NCBI GenBank assembly: GCA_021814475.1
Contig: JAKAIE010000029.1
Location: 1 to 36,370, forward strand
Direction: 5' to 3'
Origin: Nitrospirota bacterium
Lineage (GTDB): Bacteria; Nitrospirota; Thermodesulfovibrionia; Thermodesulfovibrionales; UBA6898
Length of the DNA: 36,370 nucleotides
The translations under genes were made by a program, and so were the position numbers. Below the pieces are notes generated by a model that saw nothing but the letters and a program-made list of their open reading frames with translations, had not been told where the DNA came from and searched no databases. Of the stretch, positions 24,025 through 32,694 are shown one piece after another. Position 1 is the first letter of the stretch, and every line of letters begins with the position of its first letter.

Positions 24025-24612
24025 CTAATAGTGCTTCTTGAGCTCTATCAGGACCTGTTTTGCGACATTCTTCAGCGTCTCGAAGACGCCGGGGCCGGTG
24101 ACTGCGATCCCCTCGAAATGGGGTACGTTCCGCGGGTTGAGGAGCTTGTTCATGCTGTCGACAGGGGCGACGTTCGGAAGGTCACGTTTATTGTACTGGA
24201 CGGTATAGGGCAGCTTGTCCAGGTCATAGCCCTGCTCACCGAGGTTGATCCTGAGGTCCTCGAGACTCTCGATATTGGCTTCCATCCTCTCGATCTGGCT
24301 GTCCGCCACAAAGACGACGCCGTCGACGCCCTTCAGTATCAGCTTGCGGCTTGCGGCGTAAAAGACCTGGCCCGGGACCGTGTAGAGATGGAACCTCACC
24401 TTGAACCCCTTGATATCGCCCAAGGCCAGGGGCAGAAAGTCGAAGAAGAGCGTCCGTTCCGTCTCTGTCGCCAGGGAGATGAGCTTGCCCTTCTGGTCCG
24501 GGTTCGTCTTTTTGTAGACGTACTGCAGGTTGGTCGTCTTGCCGCAGAGCCCCGGGCCATAATAGACGATCTTGCAGTTAATCTCCCGGGACGAGTAATT
24601 GATGAAGGACAC
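24025..24612 (-). CDS. mglA: MglA-type small Ras-like GTPase
   Basis: Bacterial Ras-like GTPase that sets cell polarity in gliding and twitching bacteria. The 195-residue protein has the P-loop GPGLCGKTTN (19-28), the MglA-typical switch region with TVPGQVFYAASRKLILKGVDG in place of the usual DTAGQ, and the base-specificity motif NKRDLP. Length and sequence agree with MglA of myxobacteria and their relatives. It begins seven bases after the stop of a roadblock-domain gene, its presumed GTPase-activating partner MglB. No pilus or gliding genes are nearby. Confidence 0.92.
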   Translation of the reverse strand: MSFINYSSREINCKIVYYGPGLCGKTTNLQYVYKKTNPDQKGKLISLATETERTLFFDFLPLALGDIKGFKVRFHLYTVPGQVFYAASRKLILKGVDGVVFVADSQIERMEANIESLEDLRINLGEQGYDLDKLPYTVQYNKRDLPNVAPVDSMNKLLNPRNVPHFEGIAVTGPGVFETLKNVAKQVLIELKKHY

Positions 24613-24619
24613 TTAGGCT

Positions 24620-25114
24620 TTACCTGAACAGATTGTCGATATCTTCGTCGCTGATCTCGGCAAACGGGGACTCATCGAAGCTGTCGACACTCTTTTCCTT
24701 CTCGGACTTGGTAGTGATATCGTTGAATATCTTCACAAGCGCCTCTGACGCCTTCTTGACCCGAAGCCGCACCAGACCGAGCGACGACCGTTTGTCGAAA
24801 ATGACGACCAGGATCACCCGCTGGCCGATCAGAGAGATGTGAATATTGTCCTTTTCCCCCTCGTGGAAGAGGATCGTGAATTCCTTCTCCCCCAGAAGGC
24901 GGGCTATGCCGCCGGTCGCCGCGATGTTCCCTGCGGTCAGGGAGGCCAGTGACGTGGTATCGATGTCACGGGTCTCACCGGCGGACGCGATCAGCTGACC
25001 GTTTTTGTCGACCAGGAAGACTACCTTCGCGTTGGTCTGCACATAAAGACGCTGGAGCTCGTCGTCAATGCGACTGAACTCCTCTTCATACATGATCAGG
25101 TCAGAGCCGCTCAT
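24620..25114 (-). CDS. mglB: MglB-like roadblock/LC7 domain protein
   Basis: Roadblock/LC7 protein, the probable GTPase-activating protein of the MglA encoded next. The 164-residue protein has the fold pattern TNAKVVFLVDKNGQLIASAGE, then TSLASLTAGNIAATGGIARLLGE, and ISLIGQRVILVVIFDKRSSLGLVRLRV. The acidic tail (residues about 135-164) is probably disordered. The ATG at 25114 has AAGGGG close by; an ATG seven codons later is possible. It follows porB after 32 bases on the same strand, so read-through from the por operon is likely. Confidence 0.85.
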   Translation of the reverse strand: MSGSDLIMYEEEFSRIDDELQRLYVQTNAKVVFLVDKNGQLIASAGETRDIDTTSLASLTAGNIAATGGIARLLGEKEFTILFHEGEKDNIHISLIGQRVILVVIFDKRSSLGLVRLRVKKASEALVKIFNDITTKSEKEKSVDSFDESPFAEISDEDIDNLFR

Positions 25115-25146
25115 AACCCCTTCAAAATATCACAAACCGTGGTACT

Positions 25147-26082
25147 TTAGCAACCGCATTTTTCAGCGTTCTTCAGTTTCTCCCACTCGGCATCGACTTC
25201 CTCCTGCACTCTCTGGAGCAGAGCCTCGTTGCCAGGTTCGAAGAGGTGCTTGAACCTGCCCTGGGGCTTCATGAAATCCGCAACAGGCGCTTTTTCCCTC
25301 GGCGTGCTCGTTATTTTTGTGACGCCGTTTTCGATCTCATACAGCGGCCAGTAGCAGCTGTTGACCGCGAGTTTGCAGAGCGCGATGGCGTCGTTCGTCT
25401 TTGACCGCCAGCCGCGGTTGCACGGGGCCAGGACGTTCAGGAACTTCGGCCCTTCGTAGGAATGGGCCTTCTGCACCTTTTTCATCAGGTCCATCCAGTG
25501 CGACGGGGACGCCTGGGCCGCATAAGGAATATTGTGGGCGGCCATGATCTTCGTCAGGTTTTTGCGGGCACGGAGTTTCCCGGGGATAACGGAACCGGCC
25601 GGGCATGTGGTCGTGTCAGCGCCGAGCGGGGTCGCGCTCGAACGCTGGATGCCGGTGTTCATATACGCGCCGTTGTCGTAGCAGACATAGATCATGTCGT
25701 GGCCGCGTTCCATCGCTCCGGAGAGGCTCTGGAACCCGATGTCGTAGGTGCCGCCGTCTCCGCCGAAGGCTATGAACTTCACGTCCTTGTCGATCTTGCC
25801 CTGCTTCTTCAGCGAGCGGTACATCGTCTCGACGCCCGACAGCGTCGCAGCCGCATTTTCGAAGGCCGTATGGATCCAGGGAATCTTCCAGGCGGTATAT
25901 TCTGAAATGCACGACGAGACCTCAAGGCAGCCAGTCGCATTCGCCGCAATCACCGGGTAGTCGGTCGCCATAAGCACCATCTTGACCACGATCGGGGCCC
26001 CACAGCCGGAGCACATGCGGTGGCCATGGGTAAACAGGTCCTCTTTCTTCGAAAGCTCTTTTAAAGTAAGTGGCGTCGCCAT
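25147..26082 (-). CDS. porB: pyruvate:ferredoxin oxidoreductase, beta subunit
   Basis: Thiamine-diphosphate-binding subunit of the enzyme that turns pyruvate and CoA into acetyl-CoA, CO2 and reduced ferredoxin, or the reverse. The 311-residue protein has the cluster-binding cysteines in MCSGCGAP and ATGCLE, with a C-terminal CGC. The TPP/Mg motif is GDGGTYDIGFQSLSGAMERG, followed by YDNGAYMNTGIQRS. It starts two bases after the porA stop. The substrate could in principle be another 2-oxoacid, but the set of four subunits and the sequence blocks best fit pyruvate. Confidence 0.92.
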   Translation of the reverse strand: MATPLTLKELSKKEDLFTHGHRMCSGCGAPIVVKMVLMATDYPVIAANATGCLEVSSCISEYTAWKIPWIHTAFENAAATLSGVETMYRSLKKQGKIDKDVKFIAFGGDGGTYDIGFQSLSGAMERGHDMIYVCYDNGAYMNTGIQRSSATPLGADTTTCPAGSVIPGKLRARKNLTKIMAAHNIPYAAQASPSHWMDLMKKVQKAHSYEGPKFLNVLAPCNRGWRSKTNDAIALCKLAVNSCYWPLYEIENGVTKITSTPREKAPVADFMKPQGRFKHLFEPGNEALLQRVQEEVDAEWEKLKNAEKCGC

Positions 26083-26084
26083 AT

Positions 26085-27263
26085 CTATTCCCTCACTCCT
26101 ATGTATTCTTTGATTATATTGATCTTTCCGCCCTGGGCTATGCCGTGGAGCTCGTTCAGCACCAGTTCCGCATGGGAGGGGAGATAGTCCCTTCCGCCGA
26201 GGCCGTAGATCTTATTGATCAGGACAGGCCTTTCCTTCAGCTGGTAGAGCGCGGAGCTGATCTCCATAAACAGGGGACCGTAGCCTCCGAAGGAGTCGGA
26301 CCTGTCGAGGACACAGACCGCCTTCGTATTTTTCAGCGCCTCCGCGACTTCTTCGTACGGGAAAGGCCTGAAGAGCCTCGGCTTCAGGAGCCCGGCCTTG
26401 ATGCCCTTGTTCCTGAACTCGTCGATCACGTCCTTGGACGTCCCGGCGGCCGAGTTCAGGATGACCAGCGCGATATCCGCGTCCTCGAGACGGTAGGTCT
26501 CGAAGAGCCCGTATTTTCTGCCGCTCATCTTCTCGAAATCCTTTGCCACGTCGAGGACGACGTCCTTGACCTTCAGCATCACCTCGTGCTGAGCCCTCTT
26601 GTATTCGTGATACAGGTCGGTCAGGATCAGCGGTCCGTAGCTCTTCGGCTTTTCCAGGTCCAGAAGCGGATAGAGGTTCTTGAACTCACCGACGAAGTTC
26701 TTCACCTCGGCGTCTTCAAGGTACTCCATCCTCTCGATAGAATGACTGATGATGAAGCCGTCCAGGCAGACCATGACAGGGAGCCTGATATCCATATGCT
26801 CGCCGACCCTGAAGGCCTGGATCGTGTTGTCATAGGCCTCCTGGGCGTTTTCGGACCAGATCTGGATCCAGCCGGTGTCCCTGGCGCCCATGGCGTCGGA
26901 ATGATCCCCGTGGATATTCAGCGGCGCGGAGAGCGCACGGTTGACGACCGGCATGATGATCGGCAGCCGGTCCCCCGAGGCGATATGCAGCATCTCCCAC
27001 ATCAGCGCAAGCCCCTGGGAAGAGGTTGCCGTAATGACACGGCCTCCTGCTGCCGAGGCCCCTATACAGGCGGACATTGAGCTGTGTTCGCTTTCGACGA
27101 GAATCGCCTCGGTGTCCACCTTGCCGTCGGAGATGAATGACGCATAGCGCTGCATCATGTCCGTCTGCGGGGTGATGGGATAGATCCCGCATACATCGGG
27201 GTTCACCTGACGGAGTGCATTGGCGCATGCCTCATTTCCGGTAACTGCTACAACCTTTGCCAT
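26085..27263 (-). CDS. porA: pyruvate:ferredoxin oxidoreductase, alpha subunit
   Basis: Subunit carrying the pyrimidine-binding and CoA-side domains. The 392-residue protein starts with MAKVVAVTGNEACANAL and has GIYPITPQTDMM, ESEHSSMSACIGASAAGGR with TATSSQGLALMWE, and the NIHGDHSDAMGARDTGW block of pyruvate-type enzymes. The C-terminal transketolase-like domain has PFPYEEVAEAL and DRSDSFGGYGPLFMEI. Length agrees with archaeal-type four-subunit PorA. The ATG follows the porD stop directly (TAGATG). Confidence 0.93.
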   Translation of the reverse strand: MAKVVAVTGNEACANALRQVNPDVCGIYPITPQTDMMQRYASFISDGKVDTEAILVESEHSSMSACIGASAAGGRVITATSSQGLALMWEMLHIASGDRLPIIMPVVNRALSAPLNIHGDHSDAMGARDTGWIQIWSENAQEAYDNTIQAFRVGEHMDIRLPVMVCLDGFIISHSIERMEYLEDAEVKNFVGEFKNLYPLLDLEKPKSYGPLILTDLYHEYKRAQHEVMLKVKDVVLDVAKDFEKMSGRKYGLFETYRLEDADIALVILNSAAGTSKDVIDEFRNKGIKAGLLKPRLFRPFPYEEVAEALKNTKAVCVLDRSDSFGGYGPLFMEISSALYQLKERPVLINKIYGLGGRDYLPSHAELVLNELHGIAQGGKINIIKEYIGVRE

Positions 27264-27557
27264 CTATTTGCCCTCCTCTTCCATCACGATCGCCTTCTTG
27301 CCCTTTTTGCCGGGGCATTCCAGGGCGCAGATGCCGCAGCCCTTGCAGTAATCATAATCGAACTCGCCCCTCTTGCCGTCCTTCACCTTGATCGCCATGT
27401 CAGGGCAGTAGATCCAGCAGAAAAGGCACTGGATGCAGTTCTCTTCTATCCACACGGGCCTGAAGGCCCTCCATGAACCGGTCTTGAACTTGCAGGCGCT
27501 GCCGCCCTCAAGCACAACGGCCCCGGGAACAAGCTCTTTCCATCCCTTCTGTTTCAT
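27264..27557 (-). CDS. porD: pyruvate:ferredoxin oxidoreductase, delta (ferredoxin) subunit
   Basis: A 97-residue protein with two [4Fe-4S] clusters that passes electrons to external ferredoxin. The two motifs are CIQCLFCWIYCP (residues about 38-49) and CKGCGICALECP (about 69-80), each CxxCxxCxxxCP. The N-terminal part with WRAFRPVWIEENC is typical of PorD. It overlaps porG by four bases (ATGA) and touches porA. Confidence 0.93.
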   Translation of the reverse strand: MKQKGWKELVPGAVVLEGGSACKFKTGSWRAFRPVWIEENCIQCLFCWIYCPDMAIKVKDGKRGEFDYDYCKGCGICALECPGKKGKKAIVMEEEGK

Positions 27558-28129
27558 CCCTCTTTTACCTCCTCATATCCTCTCCTGGTCGCCTCAAGAT
27601 TCCCGTCTATCACCTTCTGGGAGAACTTCTTGCCGAAACTCTTGCGCACATCTTCAAGCAGGTGATCGAGGGTGATCAGTCCGGTCGCCTTGCAGAGCGC
27701 GCCGAGCATCGGAGAGTTCGGCATCGCCCTGCCGAAGCAGTCGATGGCGATCTTCGTGGCGTCGACCGTGATCACCTTCTGGGAGGCGGCCGCACCTAGC
27801 TTTGCCCGTATCTCCTTGGGGTCCTTCGTGGTATTGATAATAAAAATGGTAGCGTCCTTCGCCCCCTCTGTGATGTTGATACTGTCGAGCAGGGTCGCAT
27901 CGACCACGGTCACGACGTCCGGGTTCAGCACCGGACAGTGCATGCGCAACTCGTGCGAACTCACCCTGTTGTATGCGCGAAGCGGCGCGCCGGCCCTTTC
28001 CGGTCCATATTCAGGGAACGCCTGGACATGCCGTCCACCGCTCAGGCAGGCATCTGCAAGAACCTTGGCGGCAGTGACAGTGCCCTGTCCACCCCTGCCG
28101 TGCCATCTAATTTCGGTCGTTTCAGCCAT
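27554..28129 (-). CDS. porG: pyruvate:ferredoxin oxidoreductase, gamma subunit
   Basis: A 191-residue gamma subunit, first gene of the por operon. It has the family pattern RWHGRGGQGTVTAAKVLADA, FPEYGPERAGAPLRAYNRV, the VVDATLLDSINITEG region and NSPMLGALCKATG near the end. A strong GGAGG stands seven bases before the ATG, and a promoter is seen about 30 bases further upstream. Gene order gamma-delta-alpha-beta is the classical four-subunit arrangement. Confidence 0.93.
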   Translation of the reverse strand: MAETTEIRWHGRGGQGTVTAAKVLADACLSGGRHVQAFPEYGPERAGAPLRAYNRVSSHELRMHCPVLNPDVVTVVDATLLDSINITEGAKDATIFIINTTKDPKEIRAKLGAAASQKVITVDATKIAIDCFGRAMPNSPMLGALCKATGLITLDHLLEDVRKSFGKKFSQKVIDGNLEATRRGYEEVKEG

Positions 28130-28159
28130 AGTCTCCTCCGCAATAGTGATTGAATGGAC

Positions 28160-28189
28160 ATTTTAGATGAAAAAAACAGGTTTTTTCAA
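28160..28189 (-). promoter_or_regulatory. promoter candidate for the por operon
   Basis: Minus strand: TTGAAA (28184-28189), 18 bases, TAAAAT (28160-28165). Transcription would start near 28153, 24 bases before porG. The spacer holds an inverted repeat, AAAAAAC and GTTTTTT around AG, which could be an operator. Confidence 0.5.
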
Positions 28190-28223
28190 GAACGATATAT
28201 ATATATTTAAATTATTAATGGAT

Positions 28224-28252
28224 TTGACTAAAGAGTCCAGGTCAATTAATAT
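28224..28252 (+). promoter_or_regulatory. promoter candidate for the yicC operon
   Basis: TTGACT (28224-28229), 17 bases, TAATAT (28247-28252). The predicted transcription start falls on the ATG of yicC at 28259, so the mRNA would be leaderless; no ribosome site is seen. Confidence 0.6.
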
Positions 28253-28258
28253 TTATCC

Positions 28259-29107
28259 ATGGTCCAGAGCATGACAGGATTCGGGAGCGCGGAGCAGGAC
28301 GGCTGCAGGGTGGAGATCCGCTCGCTCAACCAGAAATTTCTGGATATATCGATCAAGGCGCCATCCTCTGTTGCCCCGCTCGATATCCCTTTCAGGAACA
28401 GCATCCGGGAGAACTTCTCCCGCGGGAAATTCGACGTCACCGTCACCCTATCCGGAGAATCGGCGGCCGCCCTGAGAATAAATACTGCGCGCGTCGGAGA
28501 AATGATGGGGACGTTCCGTCAGCTGCAGGAGGATTTTTCGGTCCCCGGCACGATCGATATCAACTCTCTGATCGGTCTGCACGAAATGTTCCTCGAAACC
28601 GGACAACAAGCGGATCCCGAGGCAGTGACAGAGGTCTTCAGAAAGGCGATAGAGAGTCTGCGGCAGATGAGAATGCGGGAGGGCGCGGCCCTTGCCGGGG
28701 CATTGCGTCAGCTGACCGTCTCACTCCTCGGCATGAAGGAGCGGATAAGCGCGCTCAGCTCCCGGGTCACCACCGCGGCGTACGAAAAATTCAATGAGCG
28801 GCTCTGCACGCTCCTGGAGGGAAGGGAAGTCGACAGCAGCAGGATACTTCAGGAGGCTGCGATTATGGCAACCCGGATCGATATTGCGGAGGAGCTCACG
28901 CGGCTGGACAGCCATATCGGACAGTTCAGAGACACCCTCACCCAGGGCGGCACCATCGGCAGGAAGCTCGACTTTATCCTTCAGGAGTGCAACAGGGAGG
29001 CAAATACCATCGCCTCGAAGTCGGTAGATTACGAGATATCCAGTATCACCGTCGATATGAAGACCATCTTAGAACAACTCAGGGAACAGGTGCAGAATAT
29101 CCAGTGA
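28259..29107 (+). CDS. yicC: YicC/YloC family endoribonuclease
   Basis: A 282-residue protein of the YicC family; the E. coli member is an endoribonuclease affecting small-RNA stability. The N-terminus [15 protein letters not shown] and [18 protein letters not shown] are diagnostic. The C-terminal block ends in [18 protein letters not shown] with SKS and a helical tail. The start is certain from the family, although it lacks a ribosome site and sits where transcription is predicted to begin. It is the first gene of a long plus-strand operon, followed by remA (GTGA overlap) and gmk, the same order as in many Deltaproteobacteria. Confidence 0.94.
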   Translation: MVQSMTGFGSAEQDGCRVEIRSLNQKFLDISIKAPSSVAPLDIPFRNSIRENFSRGKFDVTVTLSGESAAALRINTARVGEMMGTFRQLQEDFSVPGTIDINSLIGLHEMFLETGQQADPEAVTEVFRKAIESLRQMRMREGAALAGALRQLTVSLLGMKERISALSSRVTTAAYEKFNERLCTLLEGREVDSSRILQEAAIMATRIDIAEELTRLDSHIGQFRDTLTQGGTIGRKLDFILQECNREANTIASKSVDYEISSITVDMKTILEQLREQVQNIQ

Positions 29108-29397
29108 AAAAAGATCCCCCCGTATCAGTCCTCGTGAATATCGGGTTCGGCAACGTCGTGGCGGTCTCGAAGGTCGTGGCGATCGTCTCGCCAGGGTCCG
29201 CGCCTATGAAGCGGATAAGGGAGGAGGCGAGGGAATCCGGAAGGCTGATCGATGCGACCGAGGGGCGGCGCACGCGGGCGATCATCCTGACCGACAGCAA
29301 CCATGTGATCCTCTCGGCGCTCCAGGTAGAAACGATCACACAGAGGATTCAGGAGGGGAAGCATGGCATCGGTGCGGAAGAAGAAGACCAGGGGTAG
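29104..29397 (+). CDS. RemA-like (DUF370) DNA-binding protein
   Basis: A 97-residue member of the DUF370/RemA family; B. subtilis RemA activates biofilm matrix genes. The conserved core is [19 protein letters not shown], then [41 protein letters not shown] and VETITQRI. The GTG start overlaps the yicC stop (GTGA). The C-terminus overlaps the start of gmk by 35 bases. In bacteria without biofilm regulons of the Bacillus type its role is unknown; the yicC-remA-gmk order is common. Confidence 0.88.
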   Translation: MKKDPPVSVLVNIGFGNVVAVSKVVAIVSPGSAPMKRIREEARESGRLIDATEGRRTRAIILTDSNHVILSALQVETITQRIQEGKHGIGAEEEDQG

Positions 29398-30010
29398 CGT
29401 TTTCATCATCTCCGCGCCCTCTGGCGCCGGCAAGTCTACCCTCTGCACCGGGCTGATGGGATCACTGGAGAACATCCGTCCGTCCGTCTCCTATACGACA
29501 AGGGCGCCGAGACACGGCGAGGTCAATGATGTCCATTACACCTTCATCAGCGAAAAGAAATTCCGGAACATGATCGGAAGGGGTGAATTTGCGGAATGGG
29601 CAGAGGTCCACGGCAACCTCTACGGCACGTCGGCAAAGCGGCTGAAGTCGCTCATCAGGGCCGGGGTGGATATCCTTCTGGACATCGATGTGCAGGGGGC
29701 CGACAAGATCAGGACATCCCTCGAAGACGGTGTATATATTTTTATCATGCCTCCTTCGCTGAAGGTACTGCGCAGCCGGCTCGAAAAGAGGATGGGGCAT
29801 ACCCGGGAGAGGCCGGAGGACGTCGCACGCCGGCTTGCAAAGGCCCGCGAGGAAATGAGGCGCTATAACCGGTACGATTATGTTATCATTAACGACGACT
29901 TACAGACGGCCCGGAGGGAGTTTGAGTCGATCATCATCGCGGAACGGCTCAAAAGCGGGCTTCTTGACAGCCGCTGGGTAAAGAAAACAATATTTCAGCA
30001 GGAGGAATAG
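29363..30010 (+). CDS. gmk: guanylate kinase
   Basis: Phosphorylates GMP to GDP with ATP. The 215-residue protein has the P-loop [11 protein letters not shown] (16-26), the GMP-binding region [21 protein letters not shown], then [17 protein letters not shown] and [11 protein letters not shown], with the lid segment [16 protein letters not shown]. The ATG has AGGAGGGG four bases upstream, which settles the start inside the remA gene. rpoZ follows after three bases. Confidence 0.96.
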   Translation: MASVRKKKTRGSVFIISAPSGAGKSTLCTGLMGSLENIRPSVSYTTRAPRHGEVNDVHYTFISEKKFRNMIGRGEFAEWAEVHGNLYGTSAKRLKSLIRAGVDILLDIDVQGADKIRTSLEDGVYIFIMPPSLKVLRSRLEKRMGHTRERPEDVARRLAKAREEMRRYNRYDYVIINDDLQTARREFESIIIAERLKSGLLDSRWVKKTIFQQEE

Positions 30011-30013
30011 ATT

Positions 30014-30421
30014 ATGGATGTCATATCTCTGCCGGTGGAATTCGACCACCAGAAGATCGACGGCAAGTTCAGGCTTGTCGCAATAGCCGCCCAGAGGGCG
30101 AAGGAACTTTCCCTTGGAGCGCGTCCGAAGATCCAGGCAAAGACGCGGAAGGTCACGTCAATCGCTATCGAGGAGGCGGCCAGCAACCTGCTGGAGTACC
30201 TGACCGGCGAAGAGGCGGTCGTGGCGCGGGAAGAGGCAGGGAAGTTCGACTACAGGAAGATGCTCGAGGAATCGCGCAGGGCAACTGCCACCGCCGATCT
30301 CTCCGAACTCGAGAAAGACCTGCAGGTCTATCTCCACGAAAGGGAGACCCTGGACAAGAAGGCCTTCGAAGAGCTTTTCACGGAAAAGAAAGAGGATTCG
30401 GCTGAAGATACTGAAGAATAA
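30014..30421 (+). CDS. rpoZ: RNA polymerase omega subunit, with C-terminal extension
   Basis: Helps assemble RNA polymerase and is part of a ppGpp site in some bacteria. The family core lies at about residues 18-60: FRLVAIAAQRAKELSLGA, then KTRKVTSIAIEEAASN. The protein has 135 residues, longer than the usual 70-100, with an acidic helical tail (residues about 75-135). The position directly after gmk is the classical one. The last 20 bases overlap the likely start of coaBC. Confidence 0.85.
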   Translation: MDVISLPVEFDHQKIDGKFRLVAIAAQRAKELSLGARPKIQAKTRKVTSIAIEEAASNLLEYLTGEEAVVAREEAGKFDYRKMLEESRRATATADLSELEKDLQVYLHERETLDKKAFEELFTEKKEDSAEDTEE

Positions 30422-31586
30422 GTCCGTCCTCCTCGGCGTGACCGGGGGTGTGGCTGCTTATAAATCGGTAGAACTGGCGCGGCGGTTACGGGATGCAGAG
30501 GCCTCTGTCACGGTCATCATGACAGAGGCCTCTGCGCGTTTTATCACCCCTCTGTCGCTGGAGACCGCATCGCAGAACAGGGTATACCGTTCACTCTTCG
30601 ACGACCCGATGGCGCATATAGCGCTTCCTTCTGCCGCCGATCTGCTCCTGGTCGCACCCGCAACAGCCAACAGCATCGCCAAATTCGCCAACGGCATCGC
30701 AGACGACCTGCTGAGCACCTGCTTCCTCGCGGCGACCGGCGTCAGGACCCTCATCGCCCCGGCGATGAACCGGCGCATGTACGAAAACCCGGCCTTCCGC
30801 CGGAACCTCGACAGCCTGCGTGAGTCAGGCGTGCTGCAGGTCGGTCCGTCGCAAGGCTTCCTGGCCTGCGGAGAAGAAGGTATCGGCAGGATGGCAGAGG
30901 TCCCCGAGATTATCGAGGCAGCCGCAGCGGCCCTCACCCCGAAGGACCTTGCCGGAGAAAAGGTGCTCATCACGGCCGGTCCGACGCGGGAATACATAGA
31001 CCCAGTCCGCTTCATTTCCAACAGGTCCTCAGGCAAGATGGGCTTTGCCCTCGCACGCGCTGCCCGCAACCGCGGCGCGGAGGTCACCCTTGTCACCGGA
31101 CCGACATGCCTGACACCCCCGCCGGGGGTCCTCTGCGTGAGCGTCGAGACATCGGACGACATGTTATTCGAGGTGCAGAACAGGGCAGGCATTGATGCGA
31201 CGATCCTGGTCATGGCGGCTGCGGTCGCCGACTTCGGTCCCGAATGCCGCGCGGACAGCAAGATCGACAAGACGGACCTTCTCACCCTTACCCTGAAAAA
31301 GACAAAGGATATCGTTGCAACAATCGGAGGGGGCGGCCGCAGGCCGTTCATCGTAGGTTTCGCCGCCGAGACGGGACAGAACCCCGACCGTGCAGAACAA
31401 AAGATGCGTTCGAAGGGAATGGACATGATCGTATTCAACGATGTCACCGAGCCCGGCTCGGGATTCGACACGGATACCAACCGGGTCGTCCTCATTGACC
31501 GCGCCGGCAGACACGCACTTGAACTGATGAGCAAAGACGACGTGGCCGATGCCGTATTCGACAGGCTGCGTGAAATCAAGGCTTGA
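30402..31586 (+). CDS. coaBC: phosphopantothenoylcysteine decarboxylase/synthetase, non-ATG start
   Basis: Bifunctional enzyme of coenzyme A synthesis: CoaB joins cysteine to phosphopantothenate, CoaC decarboxylates the product. CoaC part: SVLLGVTGGVAAYKS, catalytic histidine in MAHIALP, VAPATANSIAKFANGIADD, PAMNRRMYENP and ACGEEGIGRM with the active cysteine. CoaB part: ITAGPTREYIDPVRFISNRS, SGKMGFALA and the AAVADFGP region. The first conventional start (GTG 30438) would cut the first strand LLGVTGG. The frame is open upstream, and a CTG at 30402 has AGAGG six bases before it and gives MKILKNKSVLLGVTGG. I take this as the likely start; CTG 30411 is an alternative. Confidence 0.9.
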   Translation: MKILKNKSVLLGVTGGVAAYKSVELARRLRDAEASVTVIMTEASARFITPLSLETASQNRVYRSLFDDPMAHIALPSAADLLLVAPATANSIAKFANGIADDLLSTCFLAATGVRTLIAPAMNRRMYENPAFRRNLDSLRESGVLQVGPSQGFLACGEEGIGRMAEVPEIIEAAAAALTPKDLAGEKVLITAGPTREYIDPVRFISNRSSGKMGFALARAARNRGAEVTLVTGPTCLTPPPGVLCVSVETSDDMLFEVQNRAGIDATILVMAAAVADFGPECRADSKIDKTDLLTLTLKKTKDIVATIGGGGRRPFIVGFAAETGQNPDRAEQKMRSKGMDMIVFNDVTEPGSGFDTDTNRVVLIDRAGRHALELMSKDDVADAVFDRLREIKA

Positions 31587-31623
31587 CTTTATCTCCCGTA
31601 TCTGATAAAAAAATGGCAAGACA

Positions 31624-32694
31624 ATGTCACTCAAAGATATCGAAAAATTAAAGGAAAAGGTCGACAAGGATCCCAACTCGAAGCTCTTCGTACCGCTCGC
31701 CGAAGAATACAGAAAAGAAGGCATGCTGGATGAGGCGATAAGCGTCCTGTTGAACGGCGTCGAAAAGCAGCCGGGCTATATGAGCGCCAGGGTCTCCCTC
31801 GGAAAGATCTATCTGGAAAAAGAGATGCTTCCGGAGGCGCTTGCGGAGTTCGAGCAGGTGATAAAGTCGATACCGGACAACCTTTACGCGCACAAGAAGC
31901 TCGCAGAGATCTACCGGGCTACAGGCCATACGGATCAGGCCATTCGGGCCTACAAGACAGTCCTGAAGCTCAATACGATGGACGAGGAGGCCCTGATCAG
32001 CCTCAGCGAACTTGAGGGGATGGAGTCCGGCGGGGCTGTCTCTGCCGCCGCCGTGACGCCACAGGCCCCGGAACAGGAAGCAGCGGTTCTCGAGTCCCAT
32101 TCCCATGCGGAAGAGGAGGTCCCGGCGGTCGGGTTTGTCGCCGAAGACGAAAAGGCTGCAGTACCGGTAAAGGAAGAAGATCTCGCCGCATTCCAGAGTG
32201 CGATCTTCGGCAGCGCCGCTGAAGAGGAAGTGGCCTCCCCCGCGGACCTTCTGGCATCGGCAGATATGCCTTTCGGAACAGAGGAGGAGATCCCAGAGGC
32301 GGAGGCGGCAGAGGAAGAGTCTTCAGAGGGCTTCGCACTGGACGAAGCCCTTGAAATCCCGGATATTTCGCCGGAGGTTTCTTTTGAGGAGTCGATCCGC
32401 GAGGATATATCTTCCCGGCAGGAAGAACCGCAGTCAGTTCCCGCTGCTCCGGCAGCCGTCACGATCGCTGACGCGGACAGGCATATCTCTGAAGGCGCGT
32501 ACGGAGATGCCATGAAGATTTTCCGCACGCTCCTGGAGGCTAATCCGGAGGACCGCCAGGTGCTTCAGCGCGTCGAGGAACTCAGGCAATTTCTCAAGAT
32601 GATCGGAAAAGACAAGGAAGCGCTGGTCTCCCAGCTGAACAGCTTTCTGGACGGCATAGAAAAGAGGCGGGATGAATTTCTTAGACACCCTTGA
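31624..32694 (+). CDS. TPR-repeat protein with acidic linker
   Basis: A 356-residue scaffold-like protein. Residues about 1-130 hold three tetratricopeptide repeats (for example YMSARVSLGKIYLEKEMLPE and LYAHKKLAEIYRATGHTDQA). Residues about 135-275 are a long Glu/Ala/Ser-rich, probably disordered linker. A further TPR-like unit (HISEGAYGDAMKIFRTLLEA) and a helical end close the protein. There is no signal peptide. It overlaps the roadblock gene that follows by 23 bases, which suggests the two proteins act together. The same pair before aroQ is found in Deltaproteobacteria. Function unknown. Confidence 0.8.
   Translation: MSLKDIEKLKEKVDKDPNSKLFVPLAEEYRKEGMLDEAISVLLNGVEKQPGYMSARVSLGKIYLEKEMLPEALAEFEQVIKSIPDNLYAHKKLAEIYRATGHTDQAIRAYKTVLKLNTMDEEALISLSELEGMESGGAVSAAAVTPQAPEQEAAVLESHSHAEEEVPAVGFVAEDEKAAVPVKEEDLAAFQSAIFGSAAEEEVASPADLLASADMPFGTEEEIPEAEAAEEESSEGFALDEALEIPDISPEVSFEESIREDISSRQEEPQSVPAAPAAVTIADADRHISEGAYGDAMKIFRTLLEANPEDRQVLQRVEELRQFLKMIGKDKEALVSQLNSFLDGIEKRRDEFLRHP

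Noticed and set aside
26070-27080. Plus-strand frame of 336 codons over porA
   Set aside because: Antisense to confident porA; typical shadow in high-GC DNA.
30458-31579. Minus-strand frame of 373 codons over coaBC
   Set aside because: Mirror of the coaBC codons; Ser/Arg/Ala-rich without any motif.
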